Shown: positions 33,238 through 41,975 of the stretch, piece after piece
Layout: every line of letters begins with the position of its first letter
How positions within the stretch are numbered: position 1 is the first letter of the stretch
Assembly (NCBI GenBank): GCA_910579725.1
Contig: CAJTUD010000011.1
Span: 1-51,425, forward strand
From: an uncultured Oscillospiraceae bacterium
GTDB taxonomy: Bacteria; Bacillota; Clostridia; Oscillospirales; Oscillospiraceae
Reading direction: 5' to 3'
Length of the DNA: 51,425 nt
The notes under the pieces: generated by a model
What the model saw: only the letters and a program-made list of their open reading frames with translations
Told to the model about the DNA's origin: nothing
Database searches by the model: none
Program-made: the position numbers and the translations under genes

Positions 33238-33819
33238 ATGAGTTTAGTTCCTTATGTAGTAGAGCAGACCAACCGGGGGGAGCGGTCCTATGACATTTTC
33301 TCCCGCCTGCTCAACGACCGGATCATCTTCCTGGGGGAAGAAGTGAACGCGACTACTGCCAGTCTGGTGGTGGCCCAGCTGTTGTATCTGGAGGCCCAGG
33401 ACCCCGATAAGGAGATCCAGCTGTATATTAACAGTCCCGGCGGTTCCGTTACCGACGGAATGGCCATCTACGACACCATGCAGTATATCAAGTGCGACGT
33501 GTCCACCATCTGCGTGGGCATGGCTGCCAGCATGGGCGCGTTCCTGCTCTCCTCTGGGACCAAGGGCAAGCGTCTGGCGCTGCCCAACGCGGAAATCATG
33601 ATCCACCAGCCTTCCGCCGGTACCAAAGGACAGGTCACGGATATGGCCATTCATCTGAGAAGGCTGGAGATTATCAAGAAGCGGCTGAACAGCATTATGG
33701 CGGAAAATACCGGACAGAGCCTGGAGACAGTCACTGCCGACTGCGAGCGGGACAACTTCATGACCGCCGAGGAGGCCAAGGAGTACGGCCTGATCGACAA
33801 GGTCATTTATGCCAGATAA
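33238..33819 (+). CDS. clpP: ATP-dependent Clp protease proteolytic subunit
   Basis: Serine protease that forms a barrel of two heptamers and is fed by ClpX. It has 193 residues, the usual size. The N-terminus VPYVVEQTNRGERSYDIFSRLL is typical. Catalytic Ser lies in VGMAASMGAF (about residue 98), His in IMIHQPSAG (about 123) and Asp in CERDNFMTAEEA (about 172). A good site (AGGAGG) precedes ATG 33238. No CtsR or HrcA operator was seen upstream. Confidence 0.98.
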   Translation: MSLVPYVVEQTNRGERSYDIFSRLLNDRIIFLGEEVNATTASLVVAQLLYLEAQDPDKEIQLYINSPGGSVTDGMAIYDTMQYIKCDVSTICVGMAASMGAFLLSSGTKGKRLALPNAEIMIHQPSAGTKGQVTDMAIHLRRLEIIKKRLNSIMAENTGQSLETVTADCERDNFMTAEEAKEYGLIDKVIYAR

Positions 33820-33849
33820 ATTTTTGGAACATGAGAAGGGAATTTTTCC

Positions 33850-35136
33850 ATGAGTGACGAGCCCAAAAAGTCTCTGCGCTGCTCCTTCTGCGGGAAGCGA
33901 GAGTCCGAGGTGCGGCGGATGCTGCAAGGACCGGGTGCGCGGATCTGCGACCAGTGTGTTCAGCTGTGCATGAGCCTGCTGGAGGACGAGCTGGGAAGCC
34001 AGAGCGGCACGCCGCCGGTGGAGCTGCCGGAGCAGCTGCCCACACCGCGGGAGGTCCGGGAGATCATGGATCAGTACGTGATCGGTCAGGACAGCGCCAA
34101 GGTAGCCCTCTCCGTGGCGGTGTACAACCACTACAAGCGTATCCAGTTTGACAGCCTGAGCGACGCTGGGGACAGAGATGGGGATGTGGAGCTGCAAAAG
34201 AGCAACATCCTGATGATCGGCCCTACCGGCAGCGGCAAAACTCATATTGCGCAGACGCTGGCCCGGATTTTGCAGGTGCCTTTTGCCATTGCCGACGCCA
34301 CAACCCTGACGGAAGCGGGCTATGTGGGCGACGATGTGGAGAATATCCTGCTGCGCCTGCTGCAGGCGGCGGACTACGACGTGGAGCTGGCAGAGCATGG
34401 CATCATCTATGTGGATGAGATCGACAAAATTGCCCGGAAAAGCGAGAACACCTCTATCACCCGGGACGTGTCCGGCGAGGGCGTGCAGCAGGCCCTGCTG
34501 AAGATTCTGGAGGGCACAGTGGCCAACGTCCCGCCCCAGGGAGGCCGCAAACATCCCCATCAGGAGTTCATTCAGATTGACACCAGGAACATTCTGTTCA
34601 TCTGCGGCGGCGCTTTCGACGGGTTGGATAAAATCATCGAGCGGCGTACTGACAAGCGGGGGCTGGGTTTTGACGCACCAATTCAGAGCAAAAAGGATCG
34701 GGACGTGGGGGCAATTCTCAAAGAGGTCCAGCCCCACGATCTGCTGAAGTTCGGCATTATTCCGGAGCTGGTGGGCCGTCTGCCCATCATCGCGCCGCTG
34801 GATTCCCTTCATCGGGAGGATCTGGTGCGGATTCTCACCGAGCCGAAGAACGCGCTGGTGAAGCAGTACGAGAAGCTGTTCAGTTATGACGGTGTAGAGC
34901 TGACCTTTGCCGAGGGGGCCCTGGAGGCTGTGGCGGACAAGTCTATTGAGCGCAATATCGGCGCCAGAGGACTCAGAGCGGTCATGGAGGGCATTCTGAC
35001 GGAGATCATGTATGACATCCCCTCCGATCCGTCGGTGGAGCGGGTGGTGATTACTCCCGCCTGCGCCAGAGGAGAGTGCGGTCCCACTCTGGTTCACAAG
35101 GGCGATGGGGAGAGCGTGGCCAATCCGGCGTCCTGA
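33850..35136 (+). CDS. clpX: ATP-dependent Clp protease ATP-binding subunit ClpX
   Basis: AAA+ unfoldase that delivers substrates to ClpP. It has 428 residues. The N-terminal zinc-binding domain has four Cys (CSFCGKRE ... CDQCVQLC, about 11-40). Walker A is GPTGSGKTHIA (about 124-134), Walker B IIYVDEIDKI (about 185-194). The ClpP-docking loop around RGLGFDAP (about 274-281) and the sensor-2 region GARGLRAVME are present. It lies 30 bases after clpP and is probably co-transcribed with it. Confidence 0.98.
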   Translation: MSDEPKKSLRCSFCGKRESEVRRMLQGPGARICDQCVQLCMSLLEDELGSQSGTPPVELPEQLPTPREVREIMDQYVIGQDSAKVALSVAVYNHYKRIQFDSLSDAGDRDGDVELQKSNILMIGPTGSGKTHIAQTLARILQVPFAIADATTLTEAGYVGDDVENILLRLLQAADYDVELAEHGIIYVDEIDKIARKSENTSITRDVSGEGVQQALLKILEGTVANVPPQGGRKHPHQEFIQIDTRNILFICGGAFDGLDKIIERRTDKRGLGFDAPIQSKKDRDVGAILKEVQPHDLLKFGIIPELVGRLPIIAPLDSLHREDLVRILTEPKNALVKQYEKLFSYDGVELTFAEGALEAVADKSIERNIGARGLRAVMEGILTEIMYDIPSDPSVERVVITPACARGECGPTLVHKGDGESVANPAS

Positions 35137-35163
35137 CACGGAGAGGCAGGCTGGCTGATAAAG

Positions 35164-35188
35164 AGGGGCGGGGGACCGCCCCTTTTCT
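35164..35188 (+). terminator. Terminator between clpX and lon
   Basis: AGGGGCGG (35164-35171), GGGA loop, CCGCCCCT (35176-35183), then TTTCTCT. It may be only partial, since lon follows 33 bases later without an obvious promoter. Confidence 0.75.
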
Positions 35189-35220
35189 CTGCCCGGCGTT
35201 TGCCGGGGAAAGGAGAGCAA

Positions 35221-37617
35221 ATGAACGAAACAATGAATATGCCGGTGCTGGCGCTGAGGGGACTGGCAATTTTTCCGGGCTGCGTGCTCAGCTTTGATGT
35301 GGAGAGGGAGATCTCCATCCGGGCCCTGGAAAAGGCTATGGAGCGGGATCAGTATATTTTCCTGGTGGCCCAGAGGGAAACCGGAACCGACCAGCCGGCA
35401 GAAAAGGATCTTTACGCCGTGGGTACCATGTCGGTCATCCGGCAGATTCTCCGGATCGGCGATGCCGCCGTCCGGGTCATCATGGAGGGAAAAGGGCGGG
35501 CGAGGCTGCGGCGGCTGTGGCAGACGGAGCCCTATCTTCAGGGCAATGTGGAGCCCTTGAAGGAGAGCCGCGCCAGAATTTCCGAGTTTCAGCTGGAGGC
35601 CCTGCTCCGGCAGACCTGCACGAATTTTGGGGAATATGCCGCCCTGGCGCCCCGTCTGGGGGAGGAGATGTCTGCGGCCGTCATGGACGACCGGGATCCC
35701 GGCCACCTAGCGGACTTTATCGCCCAAAACATCATGCTCCGGCACCAGGACAAACAGGCAGTGCTGGAGGAGATGCGGCCCGTACAGCGGCTGCGGAAGG
35801 TCAACGAGCTGCTGGCTCGGGAGGCGGAAGTCCTCTCCTTTGAGCACGAGCTGGAGGGGCAGATCCGCCGGGAGATGGGAGAGGTCCAGCGGGACCACAT
35901 CATCCGGGAGCAGATTCGCCTGCTTCAGCAGGAGCTGGGAGAGGACGAGGACAGCGAGCTGACCGAATACCGGGTAAAAATCGCGGGGCTGAAGCTGTCG
36001 GATGAGGTCCGGGAAAAGATGCTCAAGGAAGTGGACCGGTTGGCCAAGCAGCCCTATTCCAGCGCGGAGGCTTCGGTGATCCGCAATTATCTGGACGTGT
36101 GTCTGGAGATGCCCTGGGGACAGGAAACCAGAGAGCGAGCCAGCGTAGCTGCCGCCCGGAAGATTCTGGACCGGGACCACTTTGGTCTGGAGAAGGTGAA
36201 GGAGCGCATCCTGGAATTCATTGCCGTGAGGCAGATTAATCCGCAGGCCAAAGGGCAGATCATCTGCCTGGTGGGCCCTCCGGGAGTGGGGAAGACCTCC
36301 GTGGCCATCTCCGTGGCTCAGGCGCTCAACCGGAAGCTGGCGAGACTGAGTCTGGGCGGCGTGCGGGATGAGGCGGATGTCCGCGGCCACCGGAAGACCT
36401 ACATAGGGGCCATGCCGGGGCGAATTGTCAATGCCATCAGTCAGAGCGGCAGCATGAATCCCCTGCTGCTGCTGGATGAAATCGATAAGATGGGAAGCGA
36501 CTACCGGGGAGATCCCTCGGCGGCCCTTCTGGAGGTGCTGGACAGCGAGCAGAATTATGCGTTCCGGGATCACTTCCTGGAGATTCCTCTGGATTTGAGC
36601 CGGGTATTGTTCATCACCACCGCCAACACCACCTCCACCATACCCCGGCCCCTGCTGGACCGGATGGAGGTTATTGAGCTGACCAGCTACACCGACGAGG
36701 AGAAGTTGGAAATTGCCCGGCGCTACCTGCTGCCCAAGCAGATGAAGGAACACGGGTTGAAGAAAACTGCCCTCCGGGCTGACGACGAGACCATCCGGGC
36801 CATTATCACCGGCTACACCCGGGAGTCCGGAGTCCGCTCTCTGGAGCGGCAGATGGGCAAGCTGTGCCGGAAGACGGCCATGCGCCTGGTGTCCGGGGAG
36901 GCGAAGCGCTGCGTGGTTACGCCGGAAAATTTGGAGGATTATCTGGGAGTCCGACGTTACCAGCCGCCGGTACTGGATAAGGATCCTGTGGGCGTGGTCA
37001 ACGGGCTGGCCTGGACGGAGTCAGGCGGCGAGCTGCTGGAGGTGGAAGTCAACGTGATGGAGGGCACCGGCAAGCTGGAGCTTACCGGCAACCTGGGGGA
37101 TGTGATGAAGGAGTCTGCCCATGCCGCCGTCAGCTGCATCCGCAGCCGGGTCCGTCAGCTGGGTATTGACCCGGAGTTCTACAAAAACCGGGATATCCAC
37201 ATCCATTTCCCTGAGGGCGCGGTGCCCAAGGACGGTCCCTCCGCCGGCGTGGCCATCACCACGGCCGTGGTGTCGGCTCTGACGGGACGGCAGGTCCGCT
37301 CCGACGTGGCCATGACGGGAGAAGTGACTTTGCGGGGCCGGGTATTGGCCATCGGCGGACTGAAGGAAAAGACCATGGCCGCCAAGAGAAATGGCATCCG
37401 GACGGTTCTGATTCCCAAGGATAACCTGAGAGATCTGGCGGAAATCGATCCGGTGGTCCGGGAGGCGCTGCGGTTTGTGCCGGCGGAGACGGTGGACACA
37501 GTTCTGGAGGAGGCCCTGTGTCCTGCCGGGGCTGCTGAAGAGCGGCCCGCCGCCCCCCAGGAACCCATCATTACTGCCTTTGTCCCCATGGAGAAGGAAG
37601 CGCCGCTCCGGCAGTAG
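35221..37617 (+). CDS. lon: ATP-dependent protease La (Lon)
   Basis: Cytoplasmic AAA+ serine protease for misfolded and regulatory proteins. It has 798 residues from ATG 35221 (AAAGGAGA upstream; an in-frame TTG 7 codons earlier is less likely). The N-terminal Lon substrate-binding domain (about 5-195) starts MPVLALRGLAIFPG. The AAA+ module has Walker A GPPGVGKTS (about 351-359) and LLLLDEIDKMG. The C-terminal protease domain carries the Ser-Lys dyad in KDGPSAGVA (Ser about 671) and IGGLKEKTMAA (Lys about 714). It ends with a short Pro/Ala/Glu tail. Confidence 0.98.
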   Translation: MNETMNMPVLALRGLAIFPGCVLSFDVEREISIRALEKAMERDQYIFLVAQRETGTDQPAEKDLYAVGTMSVIRQILRIGDAAVRVIMEGKGRARLRRLWQTEPYLQGNVEPLKESRARISEFQLEALLRQTCTNFGEYAALAPRLGEEMSAAVMDDRDPGHLADFIAQNIMLRHQDKQAVLEEMRPVQRLRKVNELLAREAEVLSFEHELEGQIRREMGEVQRDHIIREQIRLLQQELGEDEDSELTEYRVKIAGLKLSDEVREKMLKEVDRLAKQPYSSAEASVIRNYLDVCLEMPWGQETRERASVAAARKILDRDHFGLEKVKERILEFIAVRQINPQAKGQIICLVGPPGVGKTSVAISVAQALNRKLARLSLGGVRDEADVRGHRKTYIGAMPGRIVNAISQSGSMNPLLLLDEIDKMGSDYRGDPSAALLEVLDSEQNYAFRDHFLEIPLDLSRVLFITTANTTSTIPRPLLDRMEVIELTSYTDEEKLEIARRYLLPKQMKEHGLKKTALRADDETIRAIITGYTRESGVRSLERQMGKLCRKTAMRLVSGEAKRCVVTPENLEDYLGVRRYQPPVLDKDPVGVVNGLAWTESGGELLEVEVNVMEGTGKLELTGNLGDVMKESAHAAVSCIRSRVRQLGIDPEFYKNRDIHIHFPEGAVPKDGPSAGVAITTAVVSALTGRQVRSDVAMTGEVTLRGRVLAIGGLKEKTMAAKRNGIRTVLIPKDNLRDLAEIDPVVREALRFVPAETVDTVLEEALCPAGAAEERPAAPQEPIITAFVPMEKEAPLRQ

Positions 37618-37645
37618 CCGGGGCGGAAGAAAAGGGAGGAGCGCT

Positions 37646-38242
37646 GTGCCGCTGAATTTCAACAAAGTCGAATTTATCCGCTCCGCAGTGAAGCCGGAGG
37701 ACTTTCTACGGGACGGTCTGTCTCAGCTTGCTTTTGCCGGGCGCTCCAACGTGGGCAAGAGCTCTGTGATCAACCGGCTGGTGAACCGGAAGAATTTTGC
37801 CCGGGTGGGGGCTTCGCCGGGGAAGACCAGCCAGATCAATTACTTCCGGCTGGATGAAACAGCTTATCTGGTAGATCTCCCCGGGTATGGCTATGCCAAG
37901 GTGTCCAAGGCGGAGCGGAACCGGTGGGGGAGACTGATGGAGAGATACTTCGCCTCCGGGCTCATCACCCTGGGGGTCATGATTGTGGACGCGCGGCACA
38001 AGCCCACCGAGGACGATGTGACTATGGCCAACTGGTTCTTTGACGCCCGGTGCCCGGTGACAGTAGTGGCCAATAAAGTGGATAAACTGAAAAAGTCGGA
38101 GATTGCGCCGAATTTGCAGCGAATTCGGGAAACCCTGGCGCTTCGGGAGGGGGATGGGTTGGTTCCGTTCTCTGCTCAGCGGGGGGATGGGAAGGAACAA
38201 CTCATCGCCCTGCTTCGGGGGATGCTGGAGGTGGAGGCATGA
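37646..38242 (+). CDS. engB: Ribosome biogenesis GTP-binding protein EngB (YsxC/YihA)
   Basis: Small GTPase needed for assembly of the 50S subunit. It has 198 residues from GTG 37646 with GGGAGGA upstream. Motifs are G1 AGRSNVGKSS (about 31-40), G2 Thr in GKTSQINYF, G3 DLPGYGYAK (about 74-82), G4 NKVDK (about 140-144) and G5 FSA. It follows lon by 28 bases, the lon-engB order of many Firmicutes. The end overlaps the next gene by 4 bases. Confidence 0.97.
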   Translation: MPLNFNKVEFIRSAVKPEDFLRDGLSQLAFAGRSNVGKSSVINRLVNRKNFARVGASPGKTSQINYFRLDETAYLVDLPGYGYAKVSKAERNRWGRLMERYFASGLITLGVMIVDARHKPTEDDVTMANWFFDARCPVTVVANKVDKLKKSEIAPNLQRIRETLALREGDGLVPFSAQRGDGKEQLIALLRGMLEVEA

Positions 38243-38760
38243 AGCTGGACCGGCCTCTTGAGGGGGAGCGGATCGTGATCCGGAGCTATGCCCCGGAGGA
38301 TCTGGATTTTTGCACCGGCATGTGGTTTGACCCGGAGAACGGACGGTATCTCAGCGACCCCGCCCGGGAGTATGTGGACGAGGTGTTCCAGCGGGCCCTG
38401 GACGGCCTCCAGGACAGCGGGGACGGGTACTATCTCGTTGTGGAGCGGAAGGGCGGCAGGGAGCGAATCGGCACCTGCTGCGCTTTCCCGGACGAGGCGG
38501 GGAAGGTGTACGACATCGGCTACTGCGTCCACAAGAGCTGCTGGCGGCAGGGGTTCGGCAGGGAGATTGTGGAGCTGCTGCTGGACTGGGTCCGGGACCA
38601 GGACGGGACCGCCGTCACGGCGGAGGCCGCCCGGGAGAACCGGGGTTCCTGCGCCCTGCTGGAGAAGTGCGGGTTCACCTTGAAACGGGAGGCATCCTTC
38701 CGGAAGTACCACATGGATATCGAGTTTGACAGCTGCATCTATGAGAGGACGCTGCTGTAA
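38239..38760 (+). CDS. GNAT-family N-acetyltransferase (RimJ/RimL-like)
   Basis: A 173-residue acetyltransferase of the RimJ/RimL-like GNAT group. GERIVIRSYAPEDLDF begins the fold. DIGYCVHKSCWRQGFGREIVELLLDW (about 94-119) has the acetyl-CoA loop QGFG. ENRGSCALLEKCGF is the usual motif before the last strand. Substrate unknown. The ATGA overlap with engB shows it shares the lon-engB transcript. Base composition matches the neighbourhood, unlike the acetyltransferase at 27802. Confidence 0.9.
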   Translation: MKLDRPLEGERIVIRSYAPEDLDFCTGMWFDPENGRYLSDPAREYVDEVFQRALDGLQDSGDGYYLVVERKGGRERIGTCCAFPDEAGKVYDIGYCVHKSCWRQGFGREIVELLLDWVRDQDGTAVTAEAARENRGSCALLEKCGFTLKREASFRKYHMDIEFDSCIYERTLL

Positions 38761-38764
38761 AAGG

Positions 38765-38798
38765 GCGGCTCCGTTCAAACGGGGCTGCTCTCTTTTTA
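38765..38798 (+). terminator. Terminator of the lon-engB-GNAT transcript
   Basis: A 10-bp stem with two G-U pairs (GCGGCTCCGT with ACGGGGCTGC) followed by TCTCTTTTT. Confidence 0.8.
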
Positions 38799-38843
38799 TG
38801 GAAAGAATCAATGAATACTTGATTTTTCTAAAAACTGCCTGCC

Positions 38844-38872
38844 TTGTATTCAAGTATAAGTTGATGTATAAT
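38844..38872 (+). promoter_or_regulatory. Sigma-A promoter of the XRE-ABC pair
   Basis: TTGTAT (38844-38849), 17-base spacer, TATAAT (38867-38872), 31 bases before the regulator start. The leader is too short for added structure. Confidence 0.85.
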
Positions 38873-38902
38873 TTAAGCGTCCGTTGAACAGGAGGAAGCT
38901 CT

Positions 38903-39796
38903 ATGGAGAACCATATGATCGGAGAGCAGATTACCCGGTATAGAAAGGCATTGAATATGACCCAGGAGGAGCTGGGGAAGGCGGTGGGGGTGTCCACCCA
39001 GGCGGTAAGCCGGTGGGAGAACGGCGGCACGCCGGATGTGGCCCTGTTGCCTGCCATCGCGGATAAGCTGGGTGTGACCATCGACGCACTCTTTGGACGG
39101 GAAGGCGGCCAGCGTTTGGACATCCATGAGACGGTGGCCCAGTGGCTGGCGGGGGTGCCTATAAAGGAGCGGTTCGACCAGCTGTGCCGTCTGAACTGGA
39201 CGGCGCTGAAGAACATGATTGCAGGGAAGGGAAAATTCCCGGAGATCAGCTATCTGGAAAACTGTGAGATGAGAAATGAGGAACCCGACCGCGCCGATTT
39301 GGCAACCGCTCAGGTGTGGTTGGAGGGCGGGTTCATGCTGGATGTTCATGCTGAGAATATGTCCTTTTCCTCCATCTGGCCCAGGCCGGAGAAGGGATAT
39401 GAAGCCTACTTCGCTTCCATGGACCAATACCGGACGCTGTTTGCCGTCTTGTCCCGGCCCGGGTGCCTGGAGCTGTTGGAGTACCTGAACAGCCAGACCA
39501 GCCGTTTGTATGTGCCGGAGGCCCTCGCGGCGGCTCTGCGGATGCCGCTGCAGGAGGTAGAAACGATCTTGCAAGAGCTGCTGGCGCTGCATGTGATGCA
39601 CAAGAAGGAACTGCAGCTGACGGACGGACTGACCACCGCCTATACCCTGTTCCAGGGCACGACTCTGGTGCCGTTCCTTTATATGGCCCGGTGTATGATG
39701 CAGTACGGGCAAAATTTGGTTATCGTTGGAGATGGCGATGCGGCTCCGCTGCTGGAGGGCAGCGAATGGAAGGAGAAAAAAGATGAAAAGAAATAA
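38903..39796 (+). CDS. XRE-family transcriptional regulator
   Basis: A 297-residue protein with an N-terminal XRE helix-turn-helix (about 5-62, ITRYRKALNMTQEELGKAVGVSTQAVSRWENGG). A long C-terminal region follows without a recognised enzyme motif. Its helical part (about 180-250, LAAALRMPLQEVETILQELLALHVM) could be a second winged helix. It overlaps the ABC exporter start by 14 bases, so it very likely regulates that transporter and itself. The inducing ligand is unknown. Confidence 0.88.
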   Translation: MENHMIGEQITRYRKALNMTQEELGKAVGVSTQAVSRWENGGTPDVALLPAIADKLGVTIDALFGREGGQRLDIHETVAQWLAGVPIKERFDQLCRLNWTALKNMIAGKGKFPEISYLENCEMRNEEPDRADLATAQVWLEGGFMLDVHAENMSFSSIWPRPEKGYEAYFASMDQYRTLFAVLSRPGCLELLEYLNSQTSRLYVPEALAAALRMPLQEVETILQELLALHVMHKKELQLTDGLTTAYTLFQGTTLVPFLYMARCMMQYGQNLVIVGDGDAAPLLEGSEWKEKKDEKK

Positions 39797-41504
39797 AAGA
39801 ACACCTGCGGCGCGGGCATATTTCCGGGCTTTTTATGAGAAAAACCGTATCCGCTACGGAGCGGCCATGGTCCTAAGCATCCTGAGCATCGGAGTGAATC
39901 TCTTCGTCACCTGGCTGCTGGGAGAGATGATCGATATCATTGCCGCCGGGGAGGCGGAACGGCTGCCGGGAATGCTGTGGGTATGGATTGGGATGGCCGT
40001 CTTCACGGTGGCGGCGGACACCGCCAAATACTGGGCAAAATTAGGCTTTGTCCGCCGGGCACTGGTGCAATACAAGGCCCTGGCCTTCCGGCGGCTGTCG
40101 GAGAAGAGCATCAGCGCCTTCTCCCAGGAGAACACCGGGCGGTACTTATCCACTCTGACCAACGATGTGACCACCATTGAAGCCAACTATCTGGAAAAGC
40201 CCTTTGAGATGGCGGCCTACGCCCTGACGGGAGCGGGGGCGCTGGCGATGATGATCTGGTACAGCCCGCTGCTGGCGGCAGCGGACATTCTGCTGGGGCT
40301 GCTGCCCATAGTGGCAGTGGCGGTGACAGGCGGCGCTTTGGCAAAGCGGGAGAAGGCCGTCAGCGACCAGAACGAGAGCTTCATGGCACAGATCAAGGAC
40401 CTGCTCAGCGGCTTTTCTATTATCAAGAGCTTCAAGGCGGAGGAGGAGACGCAAAAACGCTTCAACGCCTCCAACCAGAAGCTGGAGAACGTCAAGTACC
40501 GCCGCCGCTGGTGCGAGGCCCTCATTGGGGAGGCATCCGGCATCTGCGGGCTGGTGATGCAGATGGGCATTTTTTTCCTGGGCGCGTATCTCGCCATCCG
40601 GGGGGATATCACCGCCGGTACGGTCATTATCTTTATCAACCTCTCCGGTTATATGCTGAATGCGATCAACATCGTACCCCAGGCCTGGGCCGCGCGGAAG
40701 GCGGCGGCAGGCCTGGTGGAGAAGCTGGCGGAAGTGACGGAGGAAAACGCGGACCGGGAGGGGGACCCCATCCCCGCGAAGCTGGAGCGTGCCATCACCT
40801 TGGAAAACGTCACCTTCGGCTACGAGCCGGAGAAGCCGGTGCTGCAAAACGTCTCTCTGACGCTGGAGGCCGGGAAGAAATACGCCCTGGTAGGCGGCTC
40901 CGGATCAGGGAAGAGCACCCTGCTCAATCTGCTCATGGGGGCCTGCGACGGCTATACCGGCTCCATCGCCATCGACGGCCGGGAGCTGCGGGAGGTAGAT
41001 GCCGGAAGCCTCTATGACGTGATAAGCCTCATCGGTCAGAACGTATTCCTGTTTGACGATACCCTCTATCAGAACATCACCATGTTCCGGGATTTCCCGG
41101 AGGACAAGCTGGAGCTGGCGGTTCAGCGCTCAGGGCTGGACGGGCTCGTCTCCGAGAAGGGAGAGAGCTACCGCTGCGGAGAAAACGGAAACGGCCTGTC
41201 CGGCGGGGAGCGGCAGCGGGTGTCCATTGCCCGGTGCCTGCTGCGGGAAACGCCGGTTCTGCTGCTGGACGAGGCCACGGCGGCGCTGGACAATCAGACG
41301 GCGTTCGCGGTGACGGACGCGATTCTGCACCTGGACGGCCTGACCCGGGTGGTGGTCACACACCGGCTGGAGGCGGCGCTGCTGGAGCAGTATGACAGGA
41401 TTTTCGTCCTAAGGAACGGCGGCGTCTGCGAGTCGGGAAAATTTGATGAGCTGATGGACCGGAAGGCGTATTTTTACTCTCTGTTTACGGTGGCAAACGG
41501 GTGA
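39783..41504 (+). CDS. ABC exporter half-transporter (membrane plus ATPase domains)
   Basis: A 573-residue type IV-fold ABC exporter with six membrane helices (about 20-300) fused to an ATPase domain. Walker A is GGSGSGKST, the signature LSGGERQRVS, Walker B VLLLDEATAAL, and the H-loop VVTHRLE. It must dimerise; no second half-transporter gene is next to it, so a homodimer is likely. The substrate is unknown (drug, peptide or lipid). ATG 39783 has AAGGAG upstream, inside the end of the regulator gene. A hairpin without T run (41509-41533) follows. Confidence 0.93.
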   Translation: MKRNKRTPAARAYFRAFYEKNRIRYGAAMVLSILSIGVNLFVTWLLGEMIDIIAAGEAERLPGMLWVWIGMAVFTVAADTAKYWAKLGFVRRALVQYKALAFRRLSEKSISAFSQENTGRYLSTLTNDVTTIEANYLEKPFEMAAYALTGAGALAMMIWYSPLLAAADILLGLLPIVAVAVTGGALAKREKAVSDQNESFMAQIKDLLSGFSIIKSFKAEEETQKRFNASNQKLENVKYRRRWCEALIGEASGICGLVMQMGIFFLGAYLAIRGDITAGTVIIFINLSGYMLNAINIVPQAWAARKAAAGLVEKLAEVTEENADREGDPIPAKLERAITLENVTFGYEPEKPVLQNVSLTLEAGKKYALVGGSGSGKSTLLNLLMGACDGYTGSIAIDGRELREVDAGSLYDVISLIGQNVFLFDDTLYQNITMFRDFPEDKLELAVQRSGLDGLVSEKGESYRCGENGNGLSGGERQRVSIARCLLRETPVLLLDEATAALDNQTAFAVTDAILHLDGLTRVVVTHRLEAALLEQYDRIFVLRNGGVCESGKFDELMDRKAYFYSLFTVANG

Positions 41505-41508
41505 GCAG

Positions 41509-41533
41509 GCCCATTTTGAGGGTTAAAATGGGC
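41509..41533. repeat. Hairpin after the ABC exporter
   Basis: GCCCATTTT and its exact complement AAAATGGGC flank a seven-base loop. There is no T run after the stem on either strand, so intrinsic termination would be weak. It may stabilise the mRNA end. Confidence 0.6.
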
Positions 41534-41574
41534 GCTTAGGAGCTCCAGTCCGCAAAATATTGCGTAAAAGCGGC

Positions 41575-41603
41575 TTGCACAGTGGAAATTCTTCTGCTAT
41601 AAT
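41575..41603 (+). promoter_or_regulatory. Sigma-A promoter of the zinc-ribbon-tatD pair
   Basis: TTGCAC (41575-41580), 17-base spacer, TATAAT (41598-41603), about 52 bases before the start codon. Confidence 0.85.
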
Positions 41604-41654
41604 ATCCTACATGTATCAGTTACTCTGCGTTTGTGGTGGAAAAGGAGAACCATT

Positions 41655-41975
41655 ATGTCAAAACGCTGTCCCGACTGCGGCTTCGTCAACGAAGATTCCC
41701 GCATCTATTGCAGCTCCTGCGGCGAGCTTCTGGACGCTGAGCTCCGGCTGCTCAAGGATCTGACCGACCAGACCTCTGGTCCCAAGAAGCCCACATACAA
41801 GACGCCTCCACCCAGAAGGGAGCCGGACCGCTCACCCCGTCCGTTCTATGACGACGATTACGCGCCCCCGAAGCTGGCGAAGAAGAAAAAATCCTCTGGC
41901 GCCGCGCTCTGGATTATTCTGGGGCTTGCTGCGGCAGGGGTGGTTTTGTGGCTGGTGCTGAGCTATGCTGGCTGA
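41655..41975 (+). CDS. Zinc-ribbon membrane-anchored small protein
   Basis: A 106-residue protein from ATG 41655 (AAGGAG upstream). The N-terminal zinc ribbon has two CxxC pairs (CPDCGF at 5-8 and CSSCGE at about 19-22). A proline- and charge-rich linker (about 45-80) follows, then one membrane helix near the C-terminus (about 85-104). The topology puts the zinc ribbon in the cytoplasm if the tail helix is an anchor. Function unknown. It overlaps tatD by 11 bases. Confidence 0.85.
   Translation: MSKRCPDCGFVNEDSRIYCSSCGELLDAELRLLKDLTDQTSGPKKPTYKTPPPRREPDRSPRPFYDDDYAPPKLAKKKKSSGAALWIILGLAAAGVVLWLVLSYAG

Noticed and set aside
33244..35706. 820-residue minus-strand open frame
   Set aside because: It is the antisense shadow of clpP, clpX and the start of lon, all of which are unmistakable on the plus strand.
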